Made by a program: the position numbers and the translations under genes
The notes under the pieces: generated by a model
Told to the model about the DNA's origin: nothing
The model's database searches: none
What the model saw: only the letters and a program-made list of their open reading frames with translations
Assembly (NCBI GenBank): GCA_902826215.1
Contig: CADEDY010000030.1
Location: 1 to 45,686, forward strand
DNA: 45,686 nt
Direction: 5' to 3'
From: an uncultured Bacteroidota bacterium
Lineage (GTDB): Bacteria > Bacteroidota > Bacteroidia > Flavobacteriales_F > PHOS-HE28
Part shown: positions 24,349-32,461 of the stretch, piece after piece
How positions within the stretch are numbered: position 1 is the first letter of the stretch
Layout: each line of letters opens with the position of its first letter

Positions 24349-24890
24349 CCAAAGCCATGAAGCCTGCATTCCTGATCCTGATCGTTGCGATGATGGTCGC
24401 TTGTGGTGGTGAGAAGACCGAAACGCCTACCGATGTCTCTGCGCGCATCCAATCGATGGAAGATTCGGTGTTCCAAAGCCTCAGCTTCGATAAGCGGAAG
24501 GCACAGGCGCTTCTGGATGTCTACAAGGCGTATGCGAATGCCAACCCAAGGGATACGATGAGCGCGGAGTATCTCTTCCGCGCAGCGAATGTGGCCAAGA
24601 GCATGCACGAAGGCCAACAATGCATCGATCTGTACGACCGCATCATCGCTGATTTCCCGAGCTGGCGGCGACTGCCGGACGTGCTGTATCTGAAGGCCTT
24701 CACCATCGACAGCGAGTTCGATCGCAAAGGCGAAGCCAAGACCGCCTACCTGGAGGTGATCTCAAGGTACCCGGATCACGCCTTCGCGAAGGATGCCCGG
24801 GCCATGATCGAGAACCTCGAATACACCGACGAGGAGCTGATCCGGCGTTTCCAGCAGATGAACGCGGACAGTGCGCAGGCGGTTCAATGA
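24345..24890 (+). CDS. TPR-like lipoprotein, function unknown
   Basis: The 181-aa protein has lipobox MVAC (Cys20). The mature part is helical with degenerate TPR-type pairs, for example AEYLFRAANVAKSMHEGQQCIDLYDRIIADFPS and AKTAYLEVISRYPDHAFAKDA seen as separate repeats. It is probably a periplasm-facing scaffold. The ATG at 24345 overlaps the def stop, though Met5 at 24357 could also start. The thioredoxin-like gene begins in its stop codon, so def, this gene and the next form a tightly coupled operon. Confidence 0.85.
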   Translation: MTKAMKPAFLILIVAMMVACGGEKTETPTDVSARIQSMEDSVFQSLSFDKRKAQALLDVYKAYANANPRDTMSAEYLFRAANVAKSMHEGQQCIDLYDRIIADFPSWRRLPDVLYLKAFTIDSEFDRKGEAKTAYLEVISRYPDHAFAKDARAMIENLEYTDEELIRRFQQMNADSAQAVQ

Positions 24891-25507
24891 CCTTGATGAA
24901 TGTGAATGTTGCCGAAGGGGCCATGTCCTCTTTGGAATACCGAGAACTGTTCGAAGGGATCGTGGCGCGAGGTGAGCAGTATGGACCTCCCGGTGGAGGG
25001 TACGGAGCGGATTACACGAAGTTGAATCTGGCCCGGACCCGAAGGATAGAAAAGACCTTGAAGGTGTTGCCAGCCGTGCAAGCCTTGATGGAAAGGGCTG
25101 AAGCGCAGACCTGGTTGGTGATCACTGAGCCTTGGTGCGGGGATAGCGCACAGAATCTTCCCGTACTCCTGACGCTCGCATCCATGGCGCCCTCTATCAA
25201 GGTACGCATACTCCAACGCGATACGAATTTGGAGGTGATGGACCGCTACCTCACGAATGGTGCACGAAGTATTCCGAAGCTCATCGCTTTCGATCGAACG
25301 GGGAATGAATTGTTCCAATGGGGACCGAGACCAGTTGCCGCACATGACCTGATCATGGGGAACAAGATCAAGCCCGAAGGTGAACGGCTCGAGAAGGATG
25401 CTCTGGCAGAAGCATTGCACCGATGGTACCATGAGAATGGCGGACATGATGTCCAGATGGAGATCGCCGAATCCATGGGTGCAGTGGGTCGTTCTGAAGG
25501 ATCCTGA
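24887..25507 (+). CDS. Thioredoxin-fold protein with a WCGDS site
   Basis: The 206-aa cytoplasmic protein has a thioredoxin-like fold. Its active-site region is EPWCGDSAQNLPVL: a single Cys (Cys84) with Asp in place of the second Cys of CxxC. The cis-Pro loop is SIPKLIAF. A dithiol exchange reaction is therefore unlikely, and bacillithiol/thiol binding or peroxidase-like chemistry is possible. Such WCGD thioredoxin-like proteins are widespread in Bacteroidota and uncharacterised. It overlaps the preceding lipoprotein gene (ATGA) and ends 22 nt from the convergent MFS gene. Confidence 0.85.
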   Translation: MTLMNVNVAEGAMSSLEYRELFEGIVARGEQYGPPGGGYGADYTKLNLARTRRIEKTLKVLPAVQALMERAEAQTWLVITEPWCGDSAQNLPVLLTLASMAPSIKVRILQRDTNLEVMDRYLTNGARSIPKLIAFDRTGNELFQWGPRPVAAHDLIMGNKIKPEGERLEKDALAEALHRWYHENGGHDVQMEIAESMGAVGRSEGS

Positions 25508-25529
25508 GTTATCTACGCAGGATGAAGCT

Positions 25530-26834
25530 TCACACCTCCACGAAATCCATATCCGTGCGGAAGGTCTCCTTTACGTGCAGGGTGGCCCAGATCGCGGCCC
25601 CGATACATATCAGCCCTACCACAAGCGCACTGGTGATGTTGCCGACCGGTGTCGCGAGAAACGTGAAGGCCAGCGTGACCGGGATGACGGAGCCGCGCAC
25701 GAAATTCGGTGTGGTCGTGGCCACCGTGCTACGAATGTTGGTGCCGAACTGCTCACTGGCGACGGTAACGAATAGCACCCAATAGCCTGTGGCGGTGCCC
25801 AACACCAAGCACATCCAGTTGTACGTGCTGATCGTAACACCTTCTATTCCGAACAGGAAGATCAAGGTGAGCACAAGGTTGGCGAAGAGGTAGCCCAGGA
25901 TCACCTTCCTACGGCTGCGGAACACTTGGCTCAAGAGTGCGCTGAGCAGATCACCAAGGCTCAAACCGATGTACGCGTATCGTATCGCCATGCCGTTGAT
26001 GTGCTTGAGGCCATCTTCATCCAAAGCACTCGTGTCGATGTGCAATTGAGGCACGAATACATCCTGGCTCAGGTTCACCAATACGCCGATGACATACCAG
26101 ACCGGTACGCCGATCAGGATGCAGCTCAAGTAGGTCAGGAATCGCTTACGATCGCGAAAGAGCATCCAGAAGTCGCCTTTGCTGATGTCGGTCTTTTCTT
26201 TCACAGTAGCGAACAAGCCGCTCTCCAAGGCTCCAACACGCATCACCAAAAGCAGCAGGCCCATGGCACCTCCAACGATGTAGGCGATCTGCCAGTTCAT
26301 GAAGGCATTACCGGTGGCTTCCGTGAGCAGGGCCCCGATACGTTGGCCTTGGCTATAGACCTCATCAGCGAAAACCGCGCCCAAGGCTCCGAATACCACG
26401 ACGATCATCGTACCATAACCACGCTTTTCCCGAGGCATCGTTTCGGTGATCAACGTGATGCCCGCACCCAATTCCCCAGCCAGGCCCAAACCGGCAATGA
26501 AACGCACGATGGCATACATCGTGAGGTCCGTGGTGAAGGCATTGGCGATGTTGGCAACGGAATAGAGCAGGATGCTGCCGAAGAGCACCGTGAGCCTTCC
26601 CTTCTTATCGCCCCATACACCCCAGAGTATGCCACCGAGGAGCATACCGAACATCTGCATATTGAACAAGTGAACACCAATTTCACTGATCCCCGGGTGC
26701 CCGGCGCCGAGAATGGCCTCAAGGCTTTCACGCTTCACCACGTTGAAGAGTACCAGATCATATATATCCACGAAGTAGCCAAGTGCGGCCACGATCACCA
26801 GCAAGAGGGAACTGCCTGGAAATACGCTCTTCAT
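25530..26834 (-). CDS. MFS transporter
   Basis: The 434-aa protein has 12 hydrophobic segments. The MFS loop 2-3 motif is GVWGDKKGRLTVL, and RFIAGLGLAGELGAGITLITETMPREKRG matches the sugar/metabolite:H+ symporter branch across helices 4-5 (two pieces of one region). The substrate is not readable. Its ATG overlaps the bestrophin stop (ATGA), the last gene of a three-gene unit SDR-bestrophin-MFS. Its stop faces the thioredoxin-like gene convergently. Confidence 0.92.
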   Translation of the reverse strand: MKSVFPGSSLLLVIVAALGYFVDIYDLVLFNVVKRESLEAILGAGHPGISEIGVHLFNMQMFGMLLGGILWGVWGDKKGRLTVLFGSILLYSVANIANAFTTDLTMYAIVRFIAGLGLAGELGAGITLITETMPREKRGYGTMIVVVFGALGAVFADEVYSQGQRIGALLTEATGNAFMNWQIAYIVGGAMGLLLLVMRVGALESGLFATVKEKTDISKGDFWMLFRDRKRFLTYLSCILIGVPVWYVIGVLVNLSQDVFVPQLHIDTSALDEDGLKHINGMAIRYAYIGLSLGDLLSALLSQVFRSRRKVILGYLFANLVLTLIFLFGIEGVTISTYNWMCLVLGTATGYWVLFVTVASEQFGTNIRSTVATTTPNFVRGSVIPVTLAFTFLATPVGNITSALVVGLICIGAAIWATLHVKETFRTDMDFVEV

Positions 26835-27709
26835 GCCAGGATCTCTTCGGCATTCTGCGCGATGATCTTCGCGAGGCGCATCATGGGCAGATCATTGGCA
26901 TCATCGCCAAAAGGGTCCTCGATCTCCTCTGCGATCAGTTCCAAACTCGCGAGCACGTAAAAGATGAAGGTCACCACCGGAATTGCCAGGTAACCCAAGG
27001 AAAAGGCCACGCCGAAGGGCAGCGTGAAGACGTAGATGACGATGAACTTCTTGATGAAACTGCTGTACGAATAGGGGATGGGGGTGTTCTTTATCCGTTC
27101 GCAGGCTCCACAGATCTCCATGAATTGGACCAATTCCTTGTCCACCGTGATCAACTGGTCGCCACTGATCTGACCTTCCTTGTACAACCGTTGTGCCCGC
27201 TTCTGCATCAGCAGTGCCATTTGGGCCGGGACGTGTTTGCTTTGGTCGAAGTCCGGGATCTCGGGATGGGGCTCGCTGTCCATCTCCATCCGGGTCTTCT
27301 CCAGCATCAAATGCCTGCGGAGCTCCGCAGCGAATTCTCCGATCAATCGCGCAAAGAAGGTGCGTGTTACAGTGTCCTCCTCCGGTATCATCGCTGCGAT
27401 CTTCACCGCCGTGTTCCGGCTCACGTTCACCAATTGCCCCCAGAGTTTTCGCCCCTCCCACCATCGGTCGTAGGCTGTATTGGTCCGGAAAACGAGCAGC
27501 ATGCTGATCGCGAATCCGAGCAAACTGTGCATCACCGTGAGATTGTTCACGTAGCTGGTCTTCGATACGTGGAAGTACTGCGTCTCCAACCAACCCGCGC
27601 CGGTCGTGAAGAGGGCCACGAACACCAATGCAGGCAGTAGCGACCGGAATGTGTCGGATCGATGGAGGGCAAGGGCCCGGAGCCAATTGTGTGAGTCGTA
27701 GGCTTTCAT
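26831..27709 (-). CDS. Bestrophin-family (YneE-like) channel
   Basis: The 292-aa membrane protein resembles bacterial bestrophin homologues. FRTNTAYDRWWEGRKLWG lies after the first helices. IPYSYSSFIKKFI and the C-terminal EEIEDPFGDDANDLPM are the family signatures. About four helices are visible, near residues 25-42, 58-75, 218-238 and 245-262. It is probably an anion or cation channel. It starts 6 nt after the SDR stop and overlaps the MFS start. Confidence 0.9.
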   Translation of the reverse strand: MKAYDSHNWLRALALHRSDTFRSLLPALVFVALFTTGAGWLETQYFHVSKTSYVNNLTVMHSLLGFAISMLLVFRTNTAYDRWWEGRKLWGQLVNVSRNTAVKIAAMIPEEDTVTRTFFARLIGEFAAELRRHLMLEKTRMEMDSEPHPEIPDFDQSKHVPAQMALLMQKRAQRLYKEGQISGDQLITVDKELVQFMEICGACERIKNTPIPYSYSSFIKKFIVIYVFTLPFGVAFSLGYLAIPVVTFIFYVLASLELIAEEIEDPFGDDANDLPMMRLAKIIAQNAEEILA

Positions 27710-27715
27710 CCGTCG

Positions 27716-28522
27716 TTATTCGTAATGCTTGCGGACCATGCGTTCGAACATACGACCCGGCAATATCTTCTTGGCCAAGATGCTGACACGCTGCATGCCT
27801 TGGGCCACCACATAGAGCGCTTTCGGTTCCGGATCGGCGATGATCTTCTGGACCACTTTGGCAAGCTCGTCCGGGTCTCTGCTGTAGTGCATGCTGCCAC
27901 CGAGAATGTCCATGGCCTTTTGATAGCCGGGCCGATGGGCCTCGGAGATCTTTTCAGGTCGAAGTCGCGAATCACTTATCGCGGTGTTGAATTCACCTGG
28001 TTGTACCGTTACGATCTTGATCCCGAAACGATCCACTTCGGTGCTCAGTGCTTCGCTCATGCGGTCCAAGGCAGCCTTGCTCGCACTGTAGAACCCGCGG
28101 TAGGGTAGCCCGAAATTGGAAGCCACACTACTGATGTTGATGATCGTTCCGCTACGCTGATCCCGCATATGCGGCAAAGCAGCCCGGCACACACGGTGCG
28201 GTCCCCACACGTTCGTATCGAAAAGCCGTTGTCCCAATTCCGGAGTGATGTCCTCCACCGCACCTTGGATCCCCAGTCCGGCGTTGTTCACCACAACGTC
28301 CAAGCGGCCATTTGCTTTCATGACAGTTTCCACAGCCCGGTCCACGCTGTCGCCATCACACACGTCCATGGGGATCAACGTGTAACCATCAACCTTTTCA
28401 CCAGTGGCTTTGCGACTCGAGCCATACACTACATGACCAGCCTTGGCCAACCGTTGACAGATGCTCTTTCCCAACCCGCTGGATCCACCGGTCACGAGTA
28501 CAACTTTCGCTTTCAACGACAT
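27716..28522 (-). CDS. Short-chain dehydrogenase/reductase (SDR)
   Basis: The 268-aa classical SDR has cofactor motif TGGSSGLG (11-18) and NNAG (79-82), with catalytic Ser132-Tyr145-Lys149 in the YSASKAAL segment. The residue after strand 2 (SSRK, with Arg) suggests NADP preference. The substrate is unknown. It is the first gene of the SDR-bestrophin-MFS unit. A near-consensus box TACCTTTC lies just upstream of the ATG on its strand. Confidence 0.92.
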   Translation of the reverse strand: MSLKAKVVLVTGGSSGLGKSICQRLAKAGHVVYGSSRKATGEKVDGYTLIPMDVCDGDSVDRAVETVMKANGRLDVVVNNAGLGIQGAVEDITPELGQRLFDTNVWGPHRVCRAALPHMRDQRSGTIINISSVASNFGLPYRGFYSASKAALDRMSEALSTEVDRFGIKIVTVQPGEFNTAISDSRLRPEKISEAHRPGYQKAMDILGGSMHYSRDPDELAKVVQKIIADPEPKALYVVAQGMQRVSILAKKILPGRMFERMVRKHYE

Positions 28523-28641
28523 GGTGGGAAAGGTAGTCGGTACCCGTCATTCCGAGGATAGACCCGCAGCCACCACCCGAAATTCAAGTACTTGGACCGT
28601 CGGCTCCTCAGTCGCTTTTTGCTCGCATAGGGGCAAAAAAG

Positions 28642-28740
28642 AGGGGCAAGCGACCTGCATCGCACCGCTCAACCGCTTACCCTTGCTTCCTTCCGGACCT
28701 GGGGGATTCAGCGGGAGCTGGTCGTACAGGACTTGCCCCA
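28642..28740 (-). ncRNA. ffs: Signal recognition particle 4.5S RNA (small bacterial SRP RNA)
   Basis: The minus strand contains the universally conserved domain IV apical loop and asymmetric bulge: CAGGTCCGGAAGGAAGCA. The ends pair: GGGGCAAG at the 5' end (28739-28732) with CTTGCCCC at the 3' end (28650-28643). A T-run follows at 28641-28635. The total length is about 97 nt, normal for the small SRP RNA. An exact -7 box TACCTTTG lies 5 nt upstream of the 5' end. Confidence 0.95.
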
Positions 28741-28744
28741 GCCA

Positions 28745-28752
28745 CAAAGGTA
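28745..28752 (-). promoter_or_regulatory. -7 promoter box of the SRP RNA
   Basis: TACCTTTG on the minus strand (28752-28745) matches TAnnTTTG exactly and places the transcription start at about 28739-28740, where the RNA begins. No good TTG was seen at -33. Confidence 0.65.
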
Positions 28753-28795
28753 GGTCGAAGAACCGATGGCTTCACATGCCATCCATGGAATCTGT

Positions 28796-29359
28796 TCAAT
28801 TCAGCGTTTCCGGCGAAGTGTCGGACGCTTCGGATCCGAGCCGGTACTCGAGCACGGCAACCAGATCCTTCAACATGGAGGCCTTGTAGGCATCGCTCTC
28901 GGTCGCATGCGCCTTTCGGACACGGGCCAGAGCCTGACGCGTGGTCTTCTCCGGCCAGATCTCTTGATGCTCGATAACGGTAAGGCATTCAAAGCACTCC
29001 TCCGCACTCCCTTCCAAAGCGATCGTGATGAAGCGGTCCAGGTGATCACGAACGTCGATCCCAGCATTCCAGAAGGCGCCGAGGATCGTGCGTCGAACAC
29101 TTGCGAATCCGGGTTCATCAAGGGCTGCAAGCAGTTCTTTTGCAGCATCCGGAGCTTTCACCTCGTTCAAAAGCTGTGTGATCCGTTGCTGAATACGACC
29201 TGGTTTCGAATTGACCAAAGCTGTTAGTAGGGGGCGAACCGCGCGCGCGTCACCATCTTGCTCGATACGCGTGAGTGCGGCGATAATGGCCTCGTCGTCA
29301 GCACTCAGCAGCGCCGCAAAAGCGAGATCCATTCGTTTGGTCTTGGTCGTTGAGGTCAT
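28796..29359 (-). CDS. HEAT-repeat-like protein, function unknown
   Basis: The 187-aa cytoplasmic protein is all helical, with HEAT-like repeats (for example AVRPLLTALVNSKPG and AKELLAALDEPGF, then FASVRRTILGAFWNAGIDV). It has no signal peptide and no catalytic motif that I recognise. ATG 29359 follows an exact box TAACTTTG (29400-29393) on its strand by 34 nt, which supports this start over the longer frame. It is monocistronic, with the SRP RNA promoter next downstream. Confidence 0.78.
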   Translation of the reverse strand: MTSTTKTKRMDLAFAALLSADDEAIIAALTRIEQDGDARAVRPLLTALVNSKPGRIQQRITQLLNEVKAPDAAKELLAALDEPGFASVRRTILGAFWNAGIDVRDHLDRFITIALEGSAEECFECLTVIEHQEIWPEKTTRQALARVRKAHATESDAYKASMLKDLVAVLEYRLGSEASDTSPETLN

Positions 29360-29392
29360 TCCACAGTAGTAGCCGCTGGTCGCTGTCGTCCA

Positions 29393-29400
29393 CAAAGTTA
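29393..29400 (-). promoter_or_regulatory. -7 promoter box of the HEAT-like gene
   Basis: TAACTTTG on the minus strand is an exact TAnnTTTG box, 34 nt before the ATG of the HEAT-like gene. Only a weak -33 element (TTC) is seen upstream. Confidence 0.4.
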
Positions 29401-29425
29401 ACCGGGTGGACTGGTCTTGAACGAA

Positions 29426-29451
29426 GAACGGCCCTGAGGATCGGGCCGTTC
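29426..29451 (-). terminator. Terminator of the PorG/DUF6089-like gene
   Basis: On the minus strand GAACGGCCC (29451-29443) pairs with GGGCCGTTC (29434-29426) around an 8-nt loop. TTCGTTC follows on the 3' side. It lies 20 nt after the stop of the outer-membrane protein gene. Confidence 0.65.
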
Positions 29452-29470
29452 GCGAGGTTCAGGAAGTGTA

Positions 29471-30478
29471 TCAGAGGCTCATGTAGCTCCTGCGTGCAGG
29501 GCTGCGTTTGAATTTGTAGGAGATCTCCAAGCTGAAGTAACTGAACGAATCGAGCAGCGCTGGATTTCCGCGCTGGCTGGTCGCAATGCCGATCTCGCCA
29601 CCATTGCCCCAGCCCGTTGGATCACTGATGTATCGGGCCAATGTGCGGTCGTTCGCATCCGAATACGTGGCATCCAACTCGTCGTAGGTCGGGTATCGAT
29701 CGCTCACATCATCCAACATATCGGTGAGGAACATGAGGTAGCAGTATTCGATCCCAATGCTGAGTTGACGTGTCGCCATGACCCGCAGACCGGCTCCCAA
29801 AGGAATGCCGACATGCCACGGAGAGAAGCGCGGACCACCACCCGTCTCTCCGGCTCCCACGCCGCCTTCGGTCTGCCAACTGTACAGGTCGGTTTCGTAC
29901 TTCCCATCACGCTGTATCACATTCGCGCCGGGTGTTTCCCTTGGCGCATCCCGCACGGTGCCGTCTTCCCAGAAATAGTACCGGTTCGCAGAGTCGATGT
30001 CCCCTTTGAAAAGATCCGCTTTCGGTCGTCCATGGTAAACACCCACGCCAACATGGAAATACATGAAGAAACGCTGTTGGAAGAGCGGAGTGTAGGGTTC
30101 CCGGTAAGCGTTCAGCACGAGATGCCCCGAAGCACCGACCAGATCATTGCGGAAACTCAACCCCCGTCGGTAGTTCTTCAGGTCCTTCGTTTCCACATTC
30201 TGCAAGGCAGCGGTCTCGTCGTAACCGATCCTGAACCAGCTGATCCGGGCTTCGGTGGTAAGCGAGCGGGTGATGTACCGTTTCTTGTTGTTGAGGAAAT
30301 CGCGGAAAGTGATGGTCATTCCGGGGCGCGCACTATTCCATTGCACTGGACCATCGATATTGCCCAGATCGCCATAATAGTGTGTTACACCGCCGCTAAC
30401 GCCAACCTCCAAGTGACGTTGCGCCTGCGCCTGCAGTACACAGAAGGAAGTGAGGACGACAAGGACCGAGCGTATCAT
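29471..30478 (-). CDS. Outer-membrane beta-barrel protein, PorG/DUF6089-like
   Basis: The 335-aa protein has a signal peptide ending AQAQ. HLEVGVSGGVTHYYGDLGN at the N-terminus matches the DUF6089/PorG barrel family of the Bacteroidota T9SS. The rest is rich in alternating aromatic and small residues (for example FFMYFHVGVGVYHG and ISYKF). It is outer-membrane. PorG is a T9SS component in Porphyromonas, but DUF6089 paralogues without a secretion role exist, so a T9SS role is only a suggestion. ATG 30478 is chosen for the signal peptide. A terminator follows the stop. Confidence 0.85.
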   Translation of the reverse strand: MIRSVLVVLTSFCVLQAQAQRHLEVGVSGGVTHYYGDLGNIDGPVQWNSARPGMTITFRDFLNNKKRYITRSLTTEARISWFRIGYDETAALQNVETKDLKNYRRGLSFRNDLVGASGHLVLNAYREPYTPLFQQRFFMYFHVGVGVYHGRPKADLFKGDIDSANRYYFWEDGTVRDAPRETPGANVIQRDGKYETDLYSWQTEGGVGAGETGGGPRFSPWHVGIPLGAGLRVMATRQLSIGIEYCYLMFLTDMLDDVSDRYPTYDELDATYSDANDRTLARYISDPTGWGNGGEIGIATSQRGNPALLDSFSYFSLEISYKFKRSPARRSYMSL

Positions 30479-30545
30479 TTCACCATGGAACACTTCGAAT
30501 GTACGGGGAATAGACGCCGATCGGATCAACGGTTGCCTTGGGAGG

Positions 30546-31226
30546 CTATTGACCAGCCGAATGGATGCGCTCACCGAATATGGCGGTTCCGATGCGGACC
30601 ATCGTACTACCCGCGCTGATCGCGAGGTCCGCATCGCCGCTCATCCCCATGCTGAGTTGGTCGAAATGCCCTGAACGCAAGGTGTGAAAAAGTGCGGAAA
30701 GCCCGTCGAATTCACCCTTCACCTGTTCTTGATCTTCCGTATTGGTGGCCATGCCCATCAGGCCTCGAACCCGAACGTGACGCCATTTTCCTTGCTTTTC
30801 GGATCGCGTCACGGCCTGGACTTCATCTGCGGTGAATCCGTGCTTGGTCTCTTCCTTGGCAATGTGGATCTGCAACAGAACGTCCTGAATCCGCTCGATC
30901 GAGGCTGCGCGCTTGTCGATCTCGTCCAACAACTTCTCACTATCAACCCCGTGGATCAGCTGTGTGAAAGGGGCGATGTACTTGACCTTATTGGTCTGCA
31001 GATGTCCGATGAAGTGCCATCGGATATCTACTGGCAGGAAGGGTTGTTTTTCCCGAAGCTCCTGCGGATAGTTCTCGCCGAAGTCTCGGTGGCCCATGTC
31101 GTACAGGGCCTGGATCTCCGACACGGTGCGGGTCTTGCTGACGGCGACCAAGGTCACATGTTGTGGAATGCTGGCCTTCACGGCTTCGTAACGTGCCGCA
31201 AGGGCTGCAATATCCAAGAGCGCCAT
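30546..31226 (-). CDS. yggS: YggS-family PLP homeostasis protein
   Basis: The 226-aa PLP-binding protein of the PLPBP/YggS family has a single TIM-barrel domain. The PLP Lys31 lies in LVAVSKTR. DFGENYPQEL and WHFIGHLQTNKVKY follow, then RGLMGMATN and the phosphate-binding GSTMVRIGTAIFG near the end. It controls free PLP and so supports PLP enzymes such as the SerC of this operon. ATG 31226 is chosen, with DUF1015 ending 8 nt upstream. It is the last gene of serC-serA-DUF1015-yggS. Confidence 0.92.
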   Translation of the reverse strand: MALLDIAALAARYEAVKASIPQHVTLVAVSKTRTVSEIQALYDMGHRDFGENYPQELREKQPFLPVDIRWHFIGHLQTNKVKYIAPFTQLIHGVDSEKLLDEIDKRAASIERIQDVLLQIHIAKEETKHGFTADEVQAVTRSEKQGKWRHVRVRGLMGMATNTEDQEQVKGEFDGLSALFHTLRSGHFDQLSMGMSGDADLAISAGSTMVRIGTAIFGERIHSAGQ

Positions 31227-31234
31227 GGGGGGCT

Positions 31235-32461
31235 TCAAATATCCTCCAAGCTGTAGACCGTAAGTCCACTGCGAAGCTTGGGTTCGATGTACGTGCTTTT
31301 CGGAGGCATGCATCCGCCCGTGTCCGCCACAGCCTTCAATTCATCAAAGCTCACGGGGCGTAGATTGAAAGCTGCGGCAGCCTCGCCGTCGCGGACCATC
31401 CGTTCCAACTCGTTCACACCACTTGTTCCTGGAATGAACTTCACGTGTGGATCGGTACGCAGATCGTGGATGCCTAGAACGGGGTCCAGGACGCGTTCGC
31501 TCAAAATAAGGGCGTCAAGGCGCTCAGCAGCAGTGGCCTTGGCGTTCGGTCGTGGCAATTGAAGGGCATACCATCCCTGGCGCGTGCAGACGTTCACCAC
31601 GCCTTGGTCAGGAGAAACGGTGGGAGCGTTCCCCAATTCGGTCAAGCTCCCCACTTTTTCCAGTGCATTGAGGAATTCGGGGGTATCCATACCACCGAGG
31701 CTTGTCACCGCACGATCGAAGTTGTGGATATGGAGATGCCGTTCGGGCACAACGAATGCCAAGCACCATGCCTTCGGAGCATCTGCGAAGGCGCCATTGC
31801 TTTCAGCTAAGCGGGCGCTACTGGCCAACCGGTGATGACCATCAGCGATGTAGAGCGCATTGGTCTTCCCAAAGCTGACGTTCAATGCTCCGATCACTGC
31901 TGGATCCTGGACCGCCCAAACACGGTGGCGCACCCGATCCGTAGTGGTGAAATCGTAGTTCGGTGTGCCTGCGAACCAAGGAGCCAAAGCGGCGTCCAAG
32001 CCGCATTCCTTCGGGGCTGCAAGAAGCACGGGTTCCGCATTGATCCCCGTTGCGTCCAAATACTCCTTGAATAGTTCTTCGCGTTGTTGAAGCGTGTGTT
32101 CATGCACTTTTACGCGCCCACCCCGGTAGTCACCGACAGAGACCGCTCCGATCACGCCACGTGAGTAGGAATCCTTCTTCTGCTGTTCGTACAAATACAC
32201 ACAAGGCTTTTCGTCACGTACGAACCATCCTTCTCCTACGAATTCGTTCCACTTGCGGCGTACATTGTTGAAGCGCTGCGCACGGCTCAAGGTTTCGGTG
32301 GAGCCGTGGTCGGGGTGGATCACATGGAGAAAAGAGAACGGATTACCCTGTAATTTCTCCAACAGCTTCTCTTCCGAGTAGCTCACGTAGCTGCGACTGG
32401 CCACCAGATGGGCCTTGTCAGCTACTGGGCGCCACGCTCGGAAGGGGCGGAAATTCACCAT
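31235..32461 (-). CDS. DUF1015-family protein of the serine operon, with a DGHHR motif
   Basis: The 408-aa cytoplasmic protein of DUF1015 has the family marks NFRPFRAWRPV at the N-terminus, VKVHEHTL (118-125) and ADGHHRLASS (206-215). The DGHHR block is the phosphate/ATP-binding motif also seen in ParB/SerK/sulfiredoxin-type proteins. Its ATG overlaps the stop of serA. Position in a serC-serA operon suggests a step in phosphoserine metabolism. No serB phosphatase is visible in the window. Kinase or phosphatase activity is inference, and the family is still named a domain of unknown function. Confidence 0.9.
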   Translation of the reverse strand: MVNFRPFRAWRPVADKAHLVASRSYVSYSEEKLLEKLQGNPFSFLHVIHPDHGSTETLSRAQRFNNVRRKWNEFVGEGWFVRDEKPCVYLYEQQKKDSYSRGVIGAVSVGDYRGGRVKVHEHTLQQREELFKEYLDATGINAEPVLLAAPKECGLDAALAPWFAGTPNYDFTTTDRVRHRVWAVQDPAVIGALNVSFGKTNALYIADGHHRLASSARLAESNGAFADAPKAWCLAFVVPERHLHIHNFDRAVTSLGGMDTPEFLNALEKVGSLTELGNAPTVSPDQGVVNVCTRQGWYALQLPRPNAKATAAERLDALILSERVLDPVLGIHDLRTDPHVKFIPGTSGVNELERMVRDGEAAAAFNLRPVSFDELKAVADTGGCMPPKSTYIEPKLRSGLTVYSLEDI

